This document shows, piece after piece, positions 36,230-45,338 of a stretch of 54,550 nt of DNA (position 1 is its first letter; each line of letters opens with the position of its first letter). Both the position numbers and the translations under genes were made by a program. Where the stretch lies: NCBI GenBank assembly GCA_012519745.1, contig JAAYPO010000005.1:1-54550 (forward strand). Reading direction: 5' to 3'. This DNA is from Clostridiaceae bacterium (GTDB lineage Bacteria > Bacillota > Clostridia > Acetivibrionales > DTU013). The notes below the pieces were generated by a model, which was not told where the DNA came from, did no database searches, and saw only the letters and a program-made list of their open reading frames with translations.

Positions 36230-37114
36230 TCAACTATTTTCGGCCTTAAGCACAGGCTTCGCCGTAGGCAGCAATTCCCTCAGATGGACATGCATCTTAT
36301 CAAAGCTCTTCGTACGGATGTTTATACGTTTATTGAGGCGGGCTGCAAGATTATGGGCAAATAATCTGCAAGCATCCCTGTCGTACAATTGAATGGTATT
36401 CATTTTAATTACCTGTATGCCCTGTGCTGCAAGAGCATCTGCTCTTATGCTATCCTTTCCCTGTTCCATTGGACTGCTGTGATGCGTGTAACTATCATAT
36501 TCAACCGCTATTCTTTCTTTTTTGTAATATAGGTCCGGGTAGCAGCAATTTTTGTAAAGGAGCTTTCTTGCCTCACTATTCAACTCAACCCTATAGTTAA
36601 AAACTGCACCATTAAGCCCATACCCTCCCAACGCATAAGGCAGTGTCAGGACCATATACATTAGTGATTCCATTATTGATGCAGAACCATTTTTCACATA
36701 CTTCACAGCCCGTATGGCTTTGCGTTGTCCCCTGTGTCCTGCAGTATTAGCAAGGAATGACTCAAGCTTTTCCTTTGTCGTGATCGCCTCGTAGGGCTTT
36801 CCATGCTTATGAGAGCACAGCTGCAAACCCAGCAAGATAAGCCGGTGTATGCTCAGTTCAGAAGCAAACTCCAGGAACAGCAACTCCGGCGAGGCAACCA
36901 TTTCGCCGTTTCGGCTTACTATCGCACTTGCTGGCAGATCAAGCTCGCATGAGTGGATCATCTTCCTTCCAGTGCGAAACCTTACACTATTTTGTGGCAC
37001 TGTGACCTCGACCTTGTCATCTCCGATATTAGATCGACGATCGATGACAGTATCAATATTTGGTACATTCCACAATTTTGCCGCAGATAAATGACTTAAA
37101 TAATACTTTTTCAT
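36230..37114 (-). CDS. DUF559/Vsr-like nuclease-fold protein with AbiEi-like N-terminus
   Basis: 294 residues, starting MKKYYLSHLSAAKLWNVP, which resembles the short winged-helix start of AbiEi-like proteins. The C-terminal third has a restriction-endonuclease-like (DUF559/Vsr) pattern: YPDLYYKKERIAVEYDSYTHH (D...E-Y-D, candidate metal ligands), then KDSIRADALAAQGIQVIKMNTIQLYD. The same layout occurs in many uncharacterised standalone proteins of anaerobes and actinobacteria. There is no methylase or toxin partner beside it. The flanks are repeat-rich (copy B on one side, an inverted-repeat element on the other), in keeping with transfer. A defence or DNA-repair role is a guess from the fold; catalytic activity is untested. 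Confidence 0.75.
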   Translation of the reverse strand: MKKYYLSHLSAAKLWNVPNIDTVIDRRSNIGDDKVEVTVPQNSVRFRTGRKMIHSCELDLPASAIVSRNGEMVASPELLFLEFASELSIHRLILLGLQLCSHKHGKPYEAITTKEKLESFLANTAGHRGQRKAIRAVKYVKNGSASIMESLMYMVLTLPYALGGYGLNGAVFNYRVELNSEARKLLYKNCCYPDLYYKKERIAVEYDSYTHHSSPMEQGKDSIRADALAAQGIQVIKMNTIQLYDRDACRLFAHNLAARLNKRINIRTKSFDKMHVHLRELLPTAKPVLKAENS

Positions 37115-37213
37115 GTGATTATGTTACAATAAAGTCTTTACAATTACAAGTATAAAACATTATTGGGTATTTATGTTTGTGAGACATGCTTGTATACCCT
37201 TGGTCTTAAGGGC

Positions 37214-37343
37214 TGTTCCAAATTGCAGCTAAAGTGTGTATTTCCCATTTGCATATCGGGAATGAGGCCAGATTTCGGCCGATAATGGTGGATGATTCGA
37301 TGTTATGTCTACAGGCATAACACTTTACTTGAAATTTGGAACA
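37214..37343. mobile_element. Small inverted-repeat element (MITE-like), 130 bp
   Basis: The ends TGTTCCAAATTGCAGCTAAA.. and ..TTTACTTGAAATTTGGAACA are imperfect inverted repeats of 23 bp (20 match). The interior has no ORF. A second copy of the left end and interior starts at 37359, 145 bases on, and matches for about 110 bases, but its right end has degenerated. No transposase is present and no clear target duplication is seen. Confidence 0.6.
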
Positions 37344-37358
37344 ACTGGGTTGTTGCTC

Positions 37359-37468
37359 TGTTCCAAATTGCAGCTAAAGTGTGTATTTCCCATTTGCATA
37401 TCGGGAATGAGGCCAGATTCCGGCCGATAATGGTAGTTAACTTGATGTTATGTCTACAGGTATACACT
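37359..37468. repeat. Second, end-truncated copy of the 130-bp element
   Basis: Identical to 37214-37290 except for one T/C change, then diverging, and matching again at GATGTTATGTCTACAGG. It lacks the right inverted repeat. The remainder of 37115-37525 holds no gene. Confidence 0.75.
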
Positions 37469-37525
37469 CTGTTCTCTGAAATTTCAGTTACACGCGGTGG
37501 TCGGTACAATATGGACGTGTGGCAC

Positions 37526-40500
37526 TTAACTGCTCTCACCGTCTGATATACTATTTGACGGGTCAGCGGATGCCGCACTTTCCGTTATGGCCTCTCTCAA
37601 CACTTCCACCGCTTTAACAGCGCTTCCATTCGGCGCCGCATAACCATTCAATACCGTCGTCGTATTACCATTCAATGATGTACTTCCATTCGTCATCGCA
37701 TTGCCATTATTGATTCCTTTACCGTACATTGTCACGTTGTTGTCCACTACTTTCTTATCGGCCTCTGCTGCAACTGTGCTGCTGGCTTCCGCTGTAACTG
37801 CTACTTTACCGAGTTCCGCTGTAACTGTACTGCCGGCTTCTGCTGCAACTGCGTTGCCGCGCGCCGTTGAGGCATCTGCGCCGCCGTTGGCTATAGCCGA
37901 CTCGGCTTCCATGTTTCTGAATGCAGCAGCAAGCATCAGCTTGATCCTGTTTAGCTGATTTACCTCGCTGGCGCCGGGGTCGTAATCCACCGGCACGATA
38001 TTCGCGTTGGGGAATTTCTTCTTCAGCGCCTTGATCATGCCCTTGCCTGTCACATGGTTGGGCAGGCAGGCAAAAGGCTGCATGCAAACGATGTTTGCCG
38101 CACCCTCCTCGATCAGTTCGATCATCTCGGCAGTCAGGAACCAGCCCTCTCCGGTGCAGTTGCCAAGGGAAAGCAGCTCCGATGCTTTTGCAGCGAGCTT
38201 GTATATTGACGATGGCGGATCGAACCGCTTGCTGGCCGCCAGCACCCGCTTCATATGCTTCCGGTAGTATTCGATCGCCGCTATCGCCAGGTTGTTGGCA
38301 AGCTTGACAACAAATCTCTCTGACAGATATCTGCGCTTGAAATTAGCACCATAGGCGCAATACAGGAAAAAGTCGATCAAATCCGGCATTACAGCTTCGG
38401 CACCTTCATTTTCAACAACATCAACTACATTATTGTTGGCAGTGGGATGGAATTTAACAAGTATCTCTCCCACCAGGCCAACACGTGGCTTTTGTACATC
38501 TACCAACTCCAGACTGTCAAAGTCCTTCACTATCTGTGTGATATTTCGCCTGAACGTGCTGTGCTTCCCGCTTCTGACAGATTCCTTGCATCGTCCTACC
38601 CAGCTTTCATACAGCCGATTGGCAGAACCCCGGACTTTTTCGTATGGCCTGACCCTGTAGAGCACACGCATAAGCAAGTCACCATAAACCAGGGCAATCA
38701 GGGACTTATTCAGCAGGCCGAGTGTTATCCTGAACCCGGGATGGCTCTCAAGTCCCAGCGCATTGAGTGAAATCACCGGTACATTGGCAAAGCCCGCATC
38801 CTTCAAAGCCTTCTTAATAAAACCTATATAATTTGTAGCCCTGCAGCCGCCGCCGGTCTGAGAAATGATCACAGAAACGTTGTTGATATCATATCGGCCC
38901 GACTTCAGTGCCTCGACCAGCTGCCCCGTAGTTAGTATAGACGGATAGCAGGCGTCGTTATTGACATGCTTCAAGCCCTCATCCACCGCGTCCCTGTCAA
39001 CAGAAGGAAGCACCTCCAAATCGTACCCCGATTCCCGGAAAGCCTCCTCCACAAACTGAAAATGGATCGGTGACATCTGCGGTGCCAGAATAGTATGTCT
39101 GCTTCGCATCTCATCAGTAAACTGGACCTTATTGAACCCATAAACGCTGCCGGTAAGCTCGTAACCGTTACTGTCCCTCTCCTCCATCGCAGCCTTCAGA
39201 GAACGGAGCCTGATCCTTGCTGCTCCCAGGTTGCTGATTTCATCTATCTTCAGGACCGTATATATCTTTCCGGCCGTGTGGAGGATCTCCTGCACCTGAT
39301 CCGTTGTAACGGCATCAAGCCCGCAGCCGAAGGAGTTCAACTGGACCAGTTCCAGATCAGCTCTTGTCCCGACAAAGGAAGCAGCTGCATAAAGCCTCGT
39401 ATGATACATCCATTGGTCAACTACACGAAGAGGCCTGGCGGCATCTGCCAGATGTGAAATGGAATCCTCCGTCAGTACAGCCATCCCAAATTCAGTAATC
39501 AGGTTAGGGATGCCGTGGTTGATCTCAGGGTCGATATGATATGGCCTTCCTGCCAGCACGATCCCCTTACCTCCGGTCTTTTTCAGCTGCTCCAGAACTT
39601 CCTCGCCCTTCTTCCTAATAGCTGCCTTAAACCTCTCATCTTCCTCCCATGCCATATCGACTGCCGCCTTGACCTCCGCTTTTGACAGGCCGAAGCCCTT
39701 CATTTCCTCATACAGCCTCACCGCAAGACGTTCCTTGTCGTAATACGGTAAAAACGGGTTTATCAAATTGATGTGCTTCTCCTCAAGCACCTCCATATTC
39801 GTTCTGATCACCTCGGAGTAAGAGGTCACAATCGGGCAGTTAAAGCAATTGTCAGCATTTTTGTCCTCTTTTTTCTCATATGGCAGACATGGATAGAAAA
39901 TGTTCCTGACGCCGTTCTTCACAAGGCTCATAATATGGCCATGCACCAGCTTTGCGGGATAACAAACGGATTCAGAGGGCATTGTCTCAATACCCATCTC
40001 ATATATTTTTCTGTTGGATCGCGGCGAAAGCACGACCCTAAATTTCAATTGAGTAAAAAACGTATGCCAGAACGGGTAATTTTCATAAATATTCAGAACC
40101 CGGGGAATACCTATTACACCACGGGAGGCATCCTTCTCAGCCAGCGATTTATATGAATTCAGCATCCGGTATTTATAATCGTACAAGTTGGGTACATCAT
40201 CTCTGTGCAGCTCGGCACCTGTAGCCCGCTCACAGCGATTCCCCGTTACGAATACCCTTCCGTCGGCAAAATTATTTATCGTCAGCAGGCAATTGTTGCT
40301 GCACTTGCCGCAGCGCCGCATCGTGATCTCCGTCCTGAAGCCCTCCAGATCGGCAGCACCCATGATGCCGCTCCTTTGGCCTTCCTCACTGCGATCCCGC
40401 GCGATCAGCGCTGCGCCGTACGCACCCATGATGCCTGCTATATCAGGCCTGACGGCCTCTCTTCCGGAAATCAGCTCAAAGCTCCTCAGCACGGCGGCAT

Positions 40501-42127
40501 TATAGAAGGTGCCGCCCTGCACGATGATCTTTTTCCCGATTTCCCTGGGATCGCGGATCTTGATGACCTTCATCAAGGCATTCTTTATCACCGAATAAGA
40601 CAGGCCCGCGGAAATATCGCCAACGGAGGCCCCTTCCTTCTGTGCCTGTTTCACTCTCGAATTGATAAAAACCGTACATCTGGAGCCCAGATCGACAGGA
40701 TTCTCCGCCAGCAGCGCTTCCTTTGCAAAAGCCTCCACCTCCATATTAAGGGAGTTGGCAAAGGTCTCGATAAAGGAACCGCAGCCCGAAGAACAGGCTT
40801 CATTCAACATAATGTTGTCGATAACACCGTTCTTCACCTGCATACACTTCATATCCTGTCCGCCGATGTCAAGTATGAACTCCACGCCGGGCAGAAAATG
40901 CTCCGCCGCCTTATAATGTGCGATAGTCTCGATCTCTCCGAGATCCACATTCAGCGCGGCCTTGATCAGGCCTTCACCATAGCCGGTAACTGTCGAATTG
41001 GCAATATAGCTGTCTGCCGGCAGCTTTGCATACAGCTTCTTCAGTTCCTTTATAACAGATTTCAGCGGGCTGCCTCTGTTGCTGCCATAGTGATAATACA
41101 TCAGCGCGCCATCGGCGTCCGTCAGCGCAAGCTTGGTAGTTGTCGAGCCTGCGTCGATGCCAAGATAGCATGGTCCATGGTGAGACTCCAGAGCCTTTCT
41201 CCTTACAGTATGCCTGGAATGCCTTCGGTTGAACTCTCCCAGTTCGATCTCGTCCCTGAATAGAGGGCTGAGCCGCTCAACCTCCTTGACATTTACAGTA
41301 TTCAATGCCGGCAGCCTGCTGCGCAGCGCTTTGAAACTCATGGGACTGGTCTTTTTAGAGTTCAGTGCCGCCCCAGCCGCAACAAAAAGCTGTGAATTCT
41401 CAGGAAAAATAATTTGCTCTTCAGTTAATCCCAGGGTTTCCACAAATCTTTTGCGCAGTTCGGAAAGGAAATACAGCGGACCTCCGAGAAAGGCCACATT
41501 GCCTCTGATAGGCCTGCCGCAGGCTAACCCGCTTATGGTCTGGTTGACAACGGACTGAAAAACCGATGCCGCTATATCCTCTTTTGCAGCTCCTTCATTC
41601 AGAAGCGGCTGAATATCGGTCTTTGCAAAAACGCCGCACCTGGCAGCTATCGGATAGATCACCTTACAGCCCTTAGCAAGCTCATTAAGTCCGGCTGCAT
41701 CCGTCTGCAGCAGCGAAGCCATCTGATCGATAAATGCTCCTGTGCCGCCGGCGCAGGTGCCATTCATACGCTGCTCGATGCCCCCTCTGAAAAACGTGAT
41801 TTTTGCATCCTCTCCACCAAGCTCGATAGCAACATCAGTATGAGGGATGAGTTTCTGGATCGCGCCGGTGGCAGCCACTACCTCCTGCTCAAAGTGCAGC
41901 CCCAGCCACTGGGCCACAGAAATGCCTCCGGAGCCCGTCAGAGTTACCGTCAGGCTGTCCTCCTCAAACATCGCACAGGTCTCATCCACCAGCTGATAGA
42001 TAGTATTCCTGATATCTGAAAAATGTCTTTGATATTTGCTGTAAACCGCTTTGTCGCTGCTATCCAGCACAACAAGCTTTACTGTTGTCGAGCCTACATC
42101 CAGGCCCAGATGAAAAAGTCGTTTCAT
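37526..42127 (-). CDS. Fused 2-hydroxyacyl-CoA dehydratase activase-like protein (BcrAD/BadFG x2 + DUF2229)
   Basis: A 1533-residue protein starting at ATG 42127 (GGGAG ahead). It has two tandem ASKHA ATPase domains: residues 5-265 ([40 protein letters not shown]) and about 322-590 ([41 protein letters not shown]). The Cys in each C-x-G-G/S-x-G motif would hold a bridging 4Fe-4S cluster, as in HgdC. A DUF2229 region (about 670-890) and a part like the dehydratase B/C subunits ([34 protein letters not shown]) follow. Residues ~1407-1533 are a low-complexity Ala/Thr/Val then Asn/Gly tail. Such long proteins are common in Clostridia but their substrate is unknown; ATP-driven one-electron reduction is the expected chemistry. 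It stands alone, without dehydratase genes beside it. Confidence 0.88.
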   Translation of the reverse strand: MKRLFHLGLDVGSTTVKLVVLDSSDKAVYSKYQRHFSDIRNTIYQLVDETCAMFEEDSLTVTLTGSGGISVAQWLGLHFEQEVVAATGAIQKLIPHTDVAIELGGEDAKITFFRGGIEQRMNGTCAGGTGAFIDQMASLLQTDAAGLNELAKGCKVIYPIAARCGVFAKTDIQPLLNEGAAKEDIAASVFQSVVNQTISGLACGRPIRGNVAFLGGPLYFLSELRKRFVETLGLTEEQIIFPENSQLFVAAGAALNSKKTSPMSFKALRSRLPALNTVNVKEVERLSPLFRDEIELGEFNRRHSRHTVRRKALESHHGPCYLGIDAGSTTTKLALTDADGALMYYHYGSNRGSPLKSVIKELKKLYAKLPADSYIANSTVTGYGEGLIKAALNVDLGEIETIAHYKAAEHFLPGVEFILDIGGQDMKCMQVKNGVIDNIMLNEACSSGCGSFIETFANSLNMEVEAFAKEALLAENPVDLGSRCTVFINSRVKQAQKEGASVGDISAGLSYSVIKNALMKVIKIRDPREIGKKIIVQGGTFYNAAVLRSFELISGREAVRPDIAGIMGAYGAALIARDRSEEGQRSGIMGAADLEGFRTEITMRRCGKCSNNCLLTINNFADGRVFVTGNRCERATGAELHRDDVPNLYDYKYRMLNSYKSLAEKDASRGVIGIPRVLNIYENYPFWHTFFTQLKFRVVLSPRSNRKIYEMGIETMPSESVCYPAKLVHGHIMSLVKNGVRNIFYPCLPYEKKEDKNADNCFNCPIVTSYSEVIRTNMEVLEEKHINLINPFLPYYDKERLAVRLYEEMKGFGLSKAEVKAAVDMAWEEDERFKAAIRKKGEEVLEQLKKTGGKGIVLAGRPYHIDPEINHGIPNLITEFGMAVLTEDSISHLADAARPLRVVDQWMYHTRLYAAASFVGTRADLELVQLNSFGCGLDAVTTDQVQEILHTAGKIYTVLKIDEISNLGAARIRLRSLKAAMEERDSNGYELTGSVYGFNKVQFTDEMRSRHTILAPQMSPIHFQFVEEAFRESGYDLEVLPSVDRDAVDEGLKHVNNDACYPSILTTGQLVEALKSGRYDINNVSVIISQTGGGCRATNYIGFIKKALKDAGFANVPVISLNALGLESHPGFRITLGLLNKSLIALVYGDLLMRVLYRVRPYEKVRGSANRLYESWVGRCKESVRSGKHSTFRRNITQIVKDFDSLELVDVQKPRVGLVGEILVKFHPTANNNVVDVVENEGAEAVMPDLIDFFLYCAYGANFKRRYLSERFVVKLANNLAIAAIEYYRKHMKRVLAASKRFDPPSSIYKLAAKASELLSLGNCTGEGWFLTAEMIELIEEGAANIVCMQPFACLPNHVTGKGMIKALKKKFPNANIVPVDYDPGASEVNQLNRIKLMLAAAFRNMEAESAIANGGADASTARGNAVAAEAGSTVTAELGKVAVTAEASSTVAAEADKKVVDNNVTMYGKGINNGNAMTNGSTSLNGNTTTVLNGYAAPNGSAVKAVEVLREAITESAASADPSNSISDGESS

Positions 42128-42141
42128 TTGATCTCCCAAAA

Positions 42142-42280
42142 TACTTAGTACATTAACCCGGTGCTCTATAAGTGAAACAGTGCTTTATAAGCGAAACCAG
42201 TACGTAATAAGCTAACCTAGTACTTAATAGGCGAAGCTAGGGCTCTATATGCGAAACAAGTGTTTTGCAGGTAAAACCTG
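42142..42280. repeat. 20-bp degenerate tandem repeat, about 7 units
   Basis: Seven units of 19-20 bases on a regular grid (42143, 42162, 42181, 42201, 42221, 42241, 42261). The consensus is about TGCTTTATAAGCGAAACCAG, and each unit is diverged. It begins 15 bases upstream of the activase start, so it lies in that gene's leader or promoter region. Confidence 0.75.
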
Positions 42281-42424
42281 CAAAACCTGGTATGTCAGTC
42301 TAGAAATATTGTATCACATCAAAACAATACGAGTTTTTTCCTGTTTTGTCTTTAGCCATCAGCTTAATATCCATTCGTCGGATCAGTTGGTTACAAAATT
42401 CATCCATTCGTCGGATCAGCTGGT

Positions 42425-42665
42425 CACGGTATTCGTCTCCTCGGTGCCTCAACTGTGCGGCAACATATCACGGTATTCGTCCCTTCGGTGTCTCAACTGT
42501 GCAGCAACACATCACGGTATTCGTCCCTTTATTGCCTCAACTGTGCGGCAACATATCACGGTATTCGTCCCTTCGGTGCCTCAACTGTGCAGCAACACAT
42601 CACGGTATTCGTCCCTTTATTGCCTCAACCGTGCGGCAACACACCACGGTATTCGTCTCCTCGTT
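42425..42665. repeat. 44-bp tandem repeat, 5.5 copies
   Basis: Units start at 42425, 42469, 42513, 42557, 42601 and 42645. Each begins CACGGTATTCGTC and contains GCCTCAACTGTGC. Units 2 and 4 read CCCTTCGGTG where 3 and 5 read CCCTTTATTG, and GCAGCAACACAT alternates with GCGGCAACATAT, so the array is built of 88-bp double units. 44 is not a multiple of 3, so it is non-coding. It is preceded at 42370-42423 by two copies of CATCCATTCGTCGGATCAG. Confidence 0.9.
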
Positions 42666-42684
42666 CCGACAATATATTAGCATA

Positions 42685-42727
42685 AATAAAAAAAAATAAA
42701 AGTATCAAATCATGGATTGATACTTTT
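42685..42727 (-). terminator. Intrinsic terminator after lepB
   Basis: On the minus strand AAAAGTATCA and TGATACTTTT form a perfect 10-bp stem with a 10-base loop, followed by ATTTTTTTTTATTT. It lies 30 bases after the lepB stop. Confidence 0.9.
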
Positions 42728-42757
42728 GTATACCTAATGTACACCTGCTTGCTGTGG

Positions 42758-43324
42758 TCAGTCAATAGCCCCAAATCTGCCGAAGGGATATATCCTGAAC
42801 AATGCCCGGCCGGTTATCCATTTCTCTTCTATGGGTCCGAACTCTGTGCTGTCATGGCTGTAAAGCCTGTTGTCCCCCAGCAGATAGACCATGCCCTCAG
42901 GCACTGTAAGGTCGGTATACTCCGGGATATCGCCTTGCGGGGTCTCCGGTTCATCCGGCAGACCTGTCAGGAAGATCTCACCATTGACATACACCCTGCC
43001 GTCTCTGACCTCGACCCTGTCGCCCTCTACGGCAACAAGCCGCTTTATCAGCAGTATGTCGGCATCCGGAGACTTGAAAACTATAATATCACCGCTTTTG
43101 AGCCAGCCAAAGCGGTGCCCCAGCTTCTCCACAAACAGGTTATCACCTTCGGTCAGAGTAGGTTCCATTGAAATATCATGCACGATAGTTCTCTGAACCA
43201 CAAAAGTGACAATGAGTACTCCCACTATGACTGCAATCCCGATATGCAAAAACCAATCAAGGATCTCGTTCTTCTTCTTTTTTTCCTGAACAACTTTCTC
43301 CCGCCCCGTAATAATCTCCTCCAA
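42758..43324 (-). CDS. lepB: Signal peptidase I
   Basis: Membrane serine protease that removes signal peptides. About 188 residues. A basic cytoplasmic start is followed by one TM at about 25-43 (IGIAVIVGVLIVTFVV). The catalytic Ser lies in DISMEPTL (near residue 53) and the general base Lys in LLIKRLVAVEGD (near 93). GDNRLYSHDSTEFGPI is the C-terminal signature, with Thr where DSR is usual. The start is uncertain: the only in-frame candidate near the strong GGAGGAG is the TTG at 43324, which overlaps the GGAGGAG, so that site cannot serve it. It precedes the terminator at 42685-42727. Confidence 0.92.
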   Translation of the reverse strand: MEEIITGREKVVQEKKKKNEILDWFLHIGIAVIVGVLIVTFVVQRTIVHDISMEPTLTEGDNLFVEKLGHRFGWLKSGDIIVFKSPDADILLIKRLVAVEGDRVEVRDGRVYVNGEIFLTGLPDEPETPQGDIPEYTDLTVPEGMVYLLGDNRLYSHDSTEFGPIEEKWITGRALFRIYPFGRFGAID

Positions 43325-43395
43325 TCAGAAGCAAGTCGACAGCTCCTTTACTTTCATCTATCCCGGGAATCAATTATCTATCCCGGCTATCAAAT

Positions 43396-43481
43396 AACAA
43401 CTATCCCCGCGAAACAAAGACTGCCCCTGGAAGTAAGGGAACCGCCCCATCAAGCAAAACAACTATCCCCGCGAAACAAAA
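43396..43481. repeat. Direct repeat in the aspS-lepB gap
   Basis: AACAACTATCCCCGCGAAAC occurs at 43398 (within ATAACAACTAT..) and 43458, 62 bases apart, each followed by ACAAA and by a CCGCCCC/CTGCCCC block. Non-coding. Confidence 0.65.
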
Positions 43482-43501
43482 GAACCGCCCCTCTATTTCA
43501 C

Positions 43502-45280
43502 TTATTCGGTCACCTCAAGGTGCAGCTCTTCGAGCTGCTTCAGTTCGACCACATCCGGCGCGTTGGTCATCAGATCCGACGCGTTCTGCACCTTGGGGAA
43601 TGCGATAACATCCTTGATGCTGCTCTTGCCGGCCATCAGCATGATCATGCGATCCAGACCGTAGGCTATACCGCCGTGGGGCGGAACACCGTATTTGAAC
43701 GCCTCCAGCAGGTATCCGAACTTCGCCCAGGCCTCCTCCTCAGTAAATCCAAGGAGCTTGAACATCCTGGACTGCAGCTCCTGCATGTGGATCCTGATGC
43801 TGCCTCCGCCCAATTCAGTACCGTTGAGCACGATGTCATAAGCCTTTGCGCGGACTCTCCCCGGGTCACTTTCAAGATACTCCATATCCTCATCCATGGG
43901 AGAAGTGAACGGATGGTGCTTCGCCACCCAGCGATTCTCCTCATCATCATACTCCAGCAGCGGAAATTCCGTCACCCACAGGAATTTGAAATCCCTATTG
44001 TTCAAAATGCCAAGCCTCTTTGCGATCTCGCCCCTCAATGCCCCAAGCGAATCATAGACCACATCGTTTTTGTCGGCGATAAAGCAGATCAGGTCCCCGG
44101 GCTCTGCGCCGGTCATATCCAGCAGCGCCTTCATCTCATCATCGCTGAAGAATTTTGTGATGGACGACCTTACCTCGTTCTCATCCACAATGATCCAGGC
44201 CATGCCCTTAGCCCTGTACGTCTTGACGAATTCCACCAGGCTGTCAATCTCCTTGCGGCTGAATTTGCCGCAGCCCTTGGCATTTATTGCTCGAACGCTG
44301 CCGCCGTTTGCCACTGCATCTGCAAACACTTTGAAACCGCACCCTGCAACCTGGTCAGAAACATCCACAAGCTCCATACCAAAACGCATATCCGGCTTGT
44401 CCGACCCAAACCTGTCCATAGCCTCCTTATAGGACATTCTGAGGAACGGCGTCTCAAGCTCCACGCCAAGCGCCTCCTTGAAAGCCCTCTTTATGAACCC
44501 TTCATTGAGGGTAAGCACATCATCGACATTCACAAAAGACATCTCCAGGTCGATCTGCGTGAACTCCGGCTGTCTGTCAGCCCGCAAGTCCTCATCCCTG
44601 AAGCATTTAACTATCTGCATGTATCTGTCAAAGCCCGAAACCATCAGCAGCTGCTTAAACAGCTGAGGCGACTGAGGCAGAGCGTAGAATTTTCCCGGGT
44701 GGACTCTGCTGGGCACCAGATAGTCTCTGGCCCCTTCGGGTGAGCTCTTTATCAGCATGGGGGTCTCTATCTCCAAAAAACCATTGCTGTCAAAATAATC
44801 CCTGGCGATCTTTGCGACCCTGTGGCGCAGCATCAAGCCTGCCTGCATGTCAGGTCTTCTCAGATCAAGGTATCTGTACTTGAGCCTCATGGCCTCATTG
44901 ACTCCAGAATCTTCTTCAATATGCATCGGCGGTGTCTCCGACTTGCTCAATATCCTCAGCTCGGATGCGATCACCTCGATCTCACCTGTCTTCATAGACG
45001 GATTCAAAGCCTCCGGAGCCCTTCTGGCCACCTCACCGACAACCGCCAGCACATACTCGTTTCTGATGCTCTCAGCCTTTTCAAACACAGCCTGGTCGGT
45101 CAGATTGTTGAAAACTATCTGCAGCAGGCCCGTCCTGTCTCTCAGATCCACAAATATCAAGCTGCCCAGGTTCCTGCGCTTCTGGACCCAGCCCATAACT
45201 GTCACCTTCTTGCCTGCATCCGCTCCACTGAGCTCGGTACATCTGTGAGTCCTATTCAATCCGTAAATCGTCTCTCCCAT
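43502..45280 (-). CDS. aspS: Aspartyl-tRNA synthetase
   Basis: Charges tRNA-Asp. At 592 residues it is the bacterial-type enzyme. An N-terminal OB-fold anticodon domain (VTVMGWVQKRRNLGSLIFVDLRDRTG) comes first. The class II catalytic core has FLEIETPMLIKSSPEGARDYLVPSR, LPQSPQLFKQLLMVSGFDRYMQIVKCFRDEDLRADRQPEFTQID (motif 2), the GAD insertion domain and GIAYGLDRMIMLMAGKSSIKDVIAFPK (motif 3). It starts at ATG 45280. It follows hisS by 58 bases; hisS-aspS is the normal Firmicute pair. Whether it charges tRNA-Asn too cannot be told here. Confidence 0.97.
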   Translation of the reverse strand: MGETIYGLNRTHRCTELSGADAGKKVTVMGWVQKRRNLGSLIFVDLRDRTGLLQIVFNNLTDQAVFEKAESIRNEYVLAVVGEVARRAPEALNPSMKTGEIEVIASELRILSKSETPPMHIEEDSGVNEAMRLKYRYLDLRRPDMQAGLMLRHRVAKIARDYFDSNGFLEIETPMLIKSSPEGARDYLVPSRVHPGKFYALPQSPQLFKQLLMVSGFDRYMQIVKCFRDEDLRADRQPEFTQIDLEMSFVNVDDVLTLNEGFIKRAFKEALGVELETPFLRMSYKEAMDRFGSDKPDMRFGMELVDVSDQVAGCGFKVFADAVANGGSVRAINAKGCGKFSRKEIDSLVEFVKTYRAKGMAWIIVDENEVRSSITKFFSDDEMKALLDMTGAEPGDLICFIADKNDVVYDSLGALRGEIAKRLGILNNRDFKFLWVTEFPLLEYDDEENRWVAKHHPFTSPMDEDMEYLESDPGRVRAKAYDIVLNGTELGGGSIRIHMQELQSRMFKLLGFTEEEAWAKFGYLLEAFKYGVPPHGGIAYGLDRMIMLMAGKSSIKDVIAFPKVQNASDLMTNAPDVVELKQLEELHLEVTE

Positions 45281-45338
45281 AAGCCAACACCTATCCTTAT
45301 CTGAAAATGTTATCCTTCCTTCAAGAATGCTCCACAGC

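Noticed and set aside
40205-41263. A 352-codon plus-strand ORF inside the activase gene
   Set aside because: Antisense to the two-ATPase-domain frame; no start signal and no family features.
42425-42665. Possible CRISPR array
   Set aside because: Units are head-to-tail with no unique spacers, and no cas genes are in the window.
42249-42699. Plus-strand ORFs with repeated peptides over the 44-bp array
   Set aside because: The unit is not a multiple of three, so all three frames show shifted repeats; no single frame is maintained and no ribosome binding site is present.
43178-44743. A 521-codon plus-strand ORF across aspS
   Set aside because: It lies antisense to aspS, whose class II motifs are complete. 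The ORF product is His/Arg/Leu-rich with no domain, as expected of an antisense frame.
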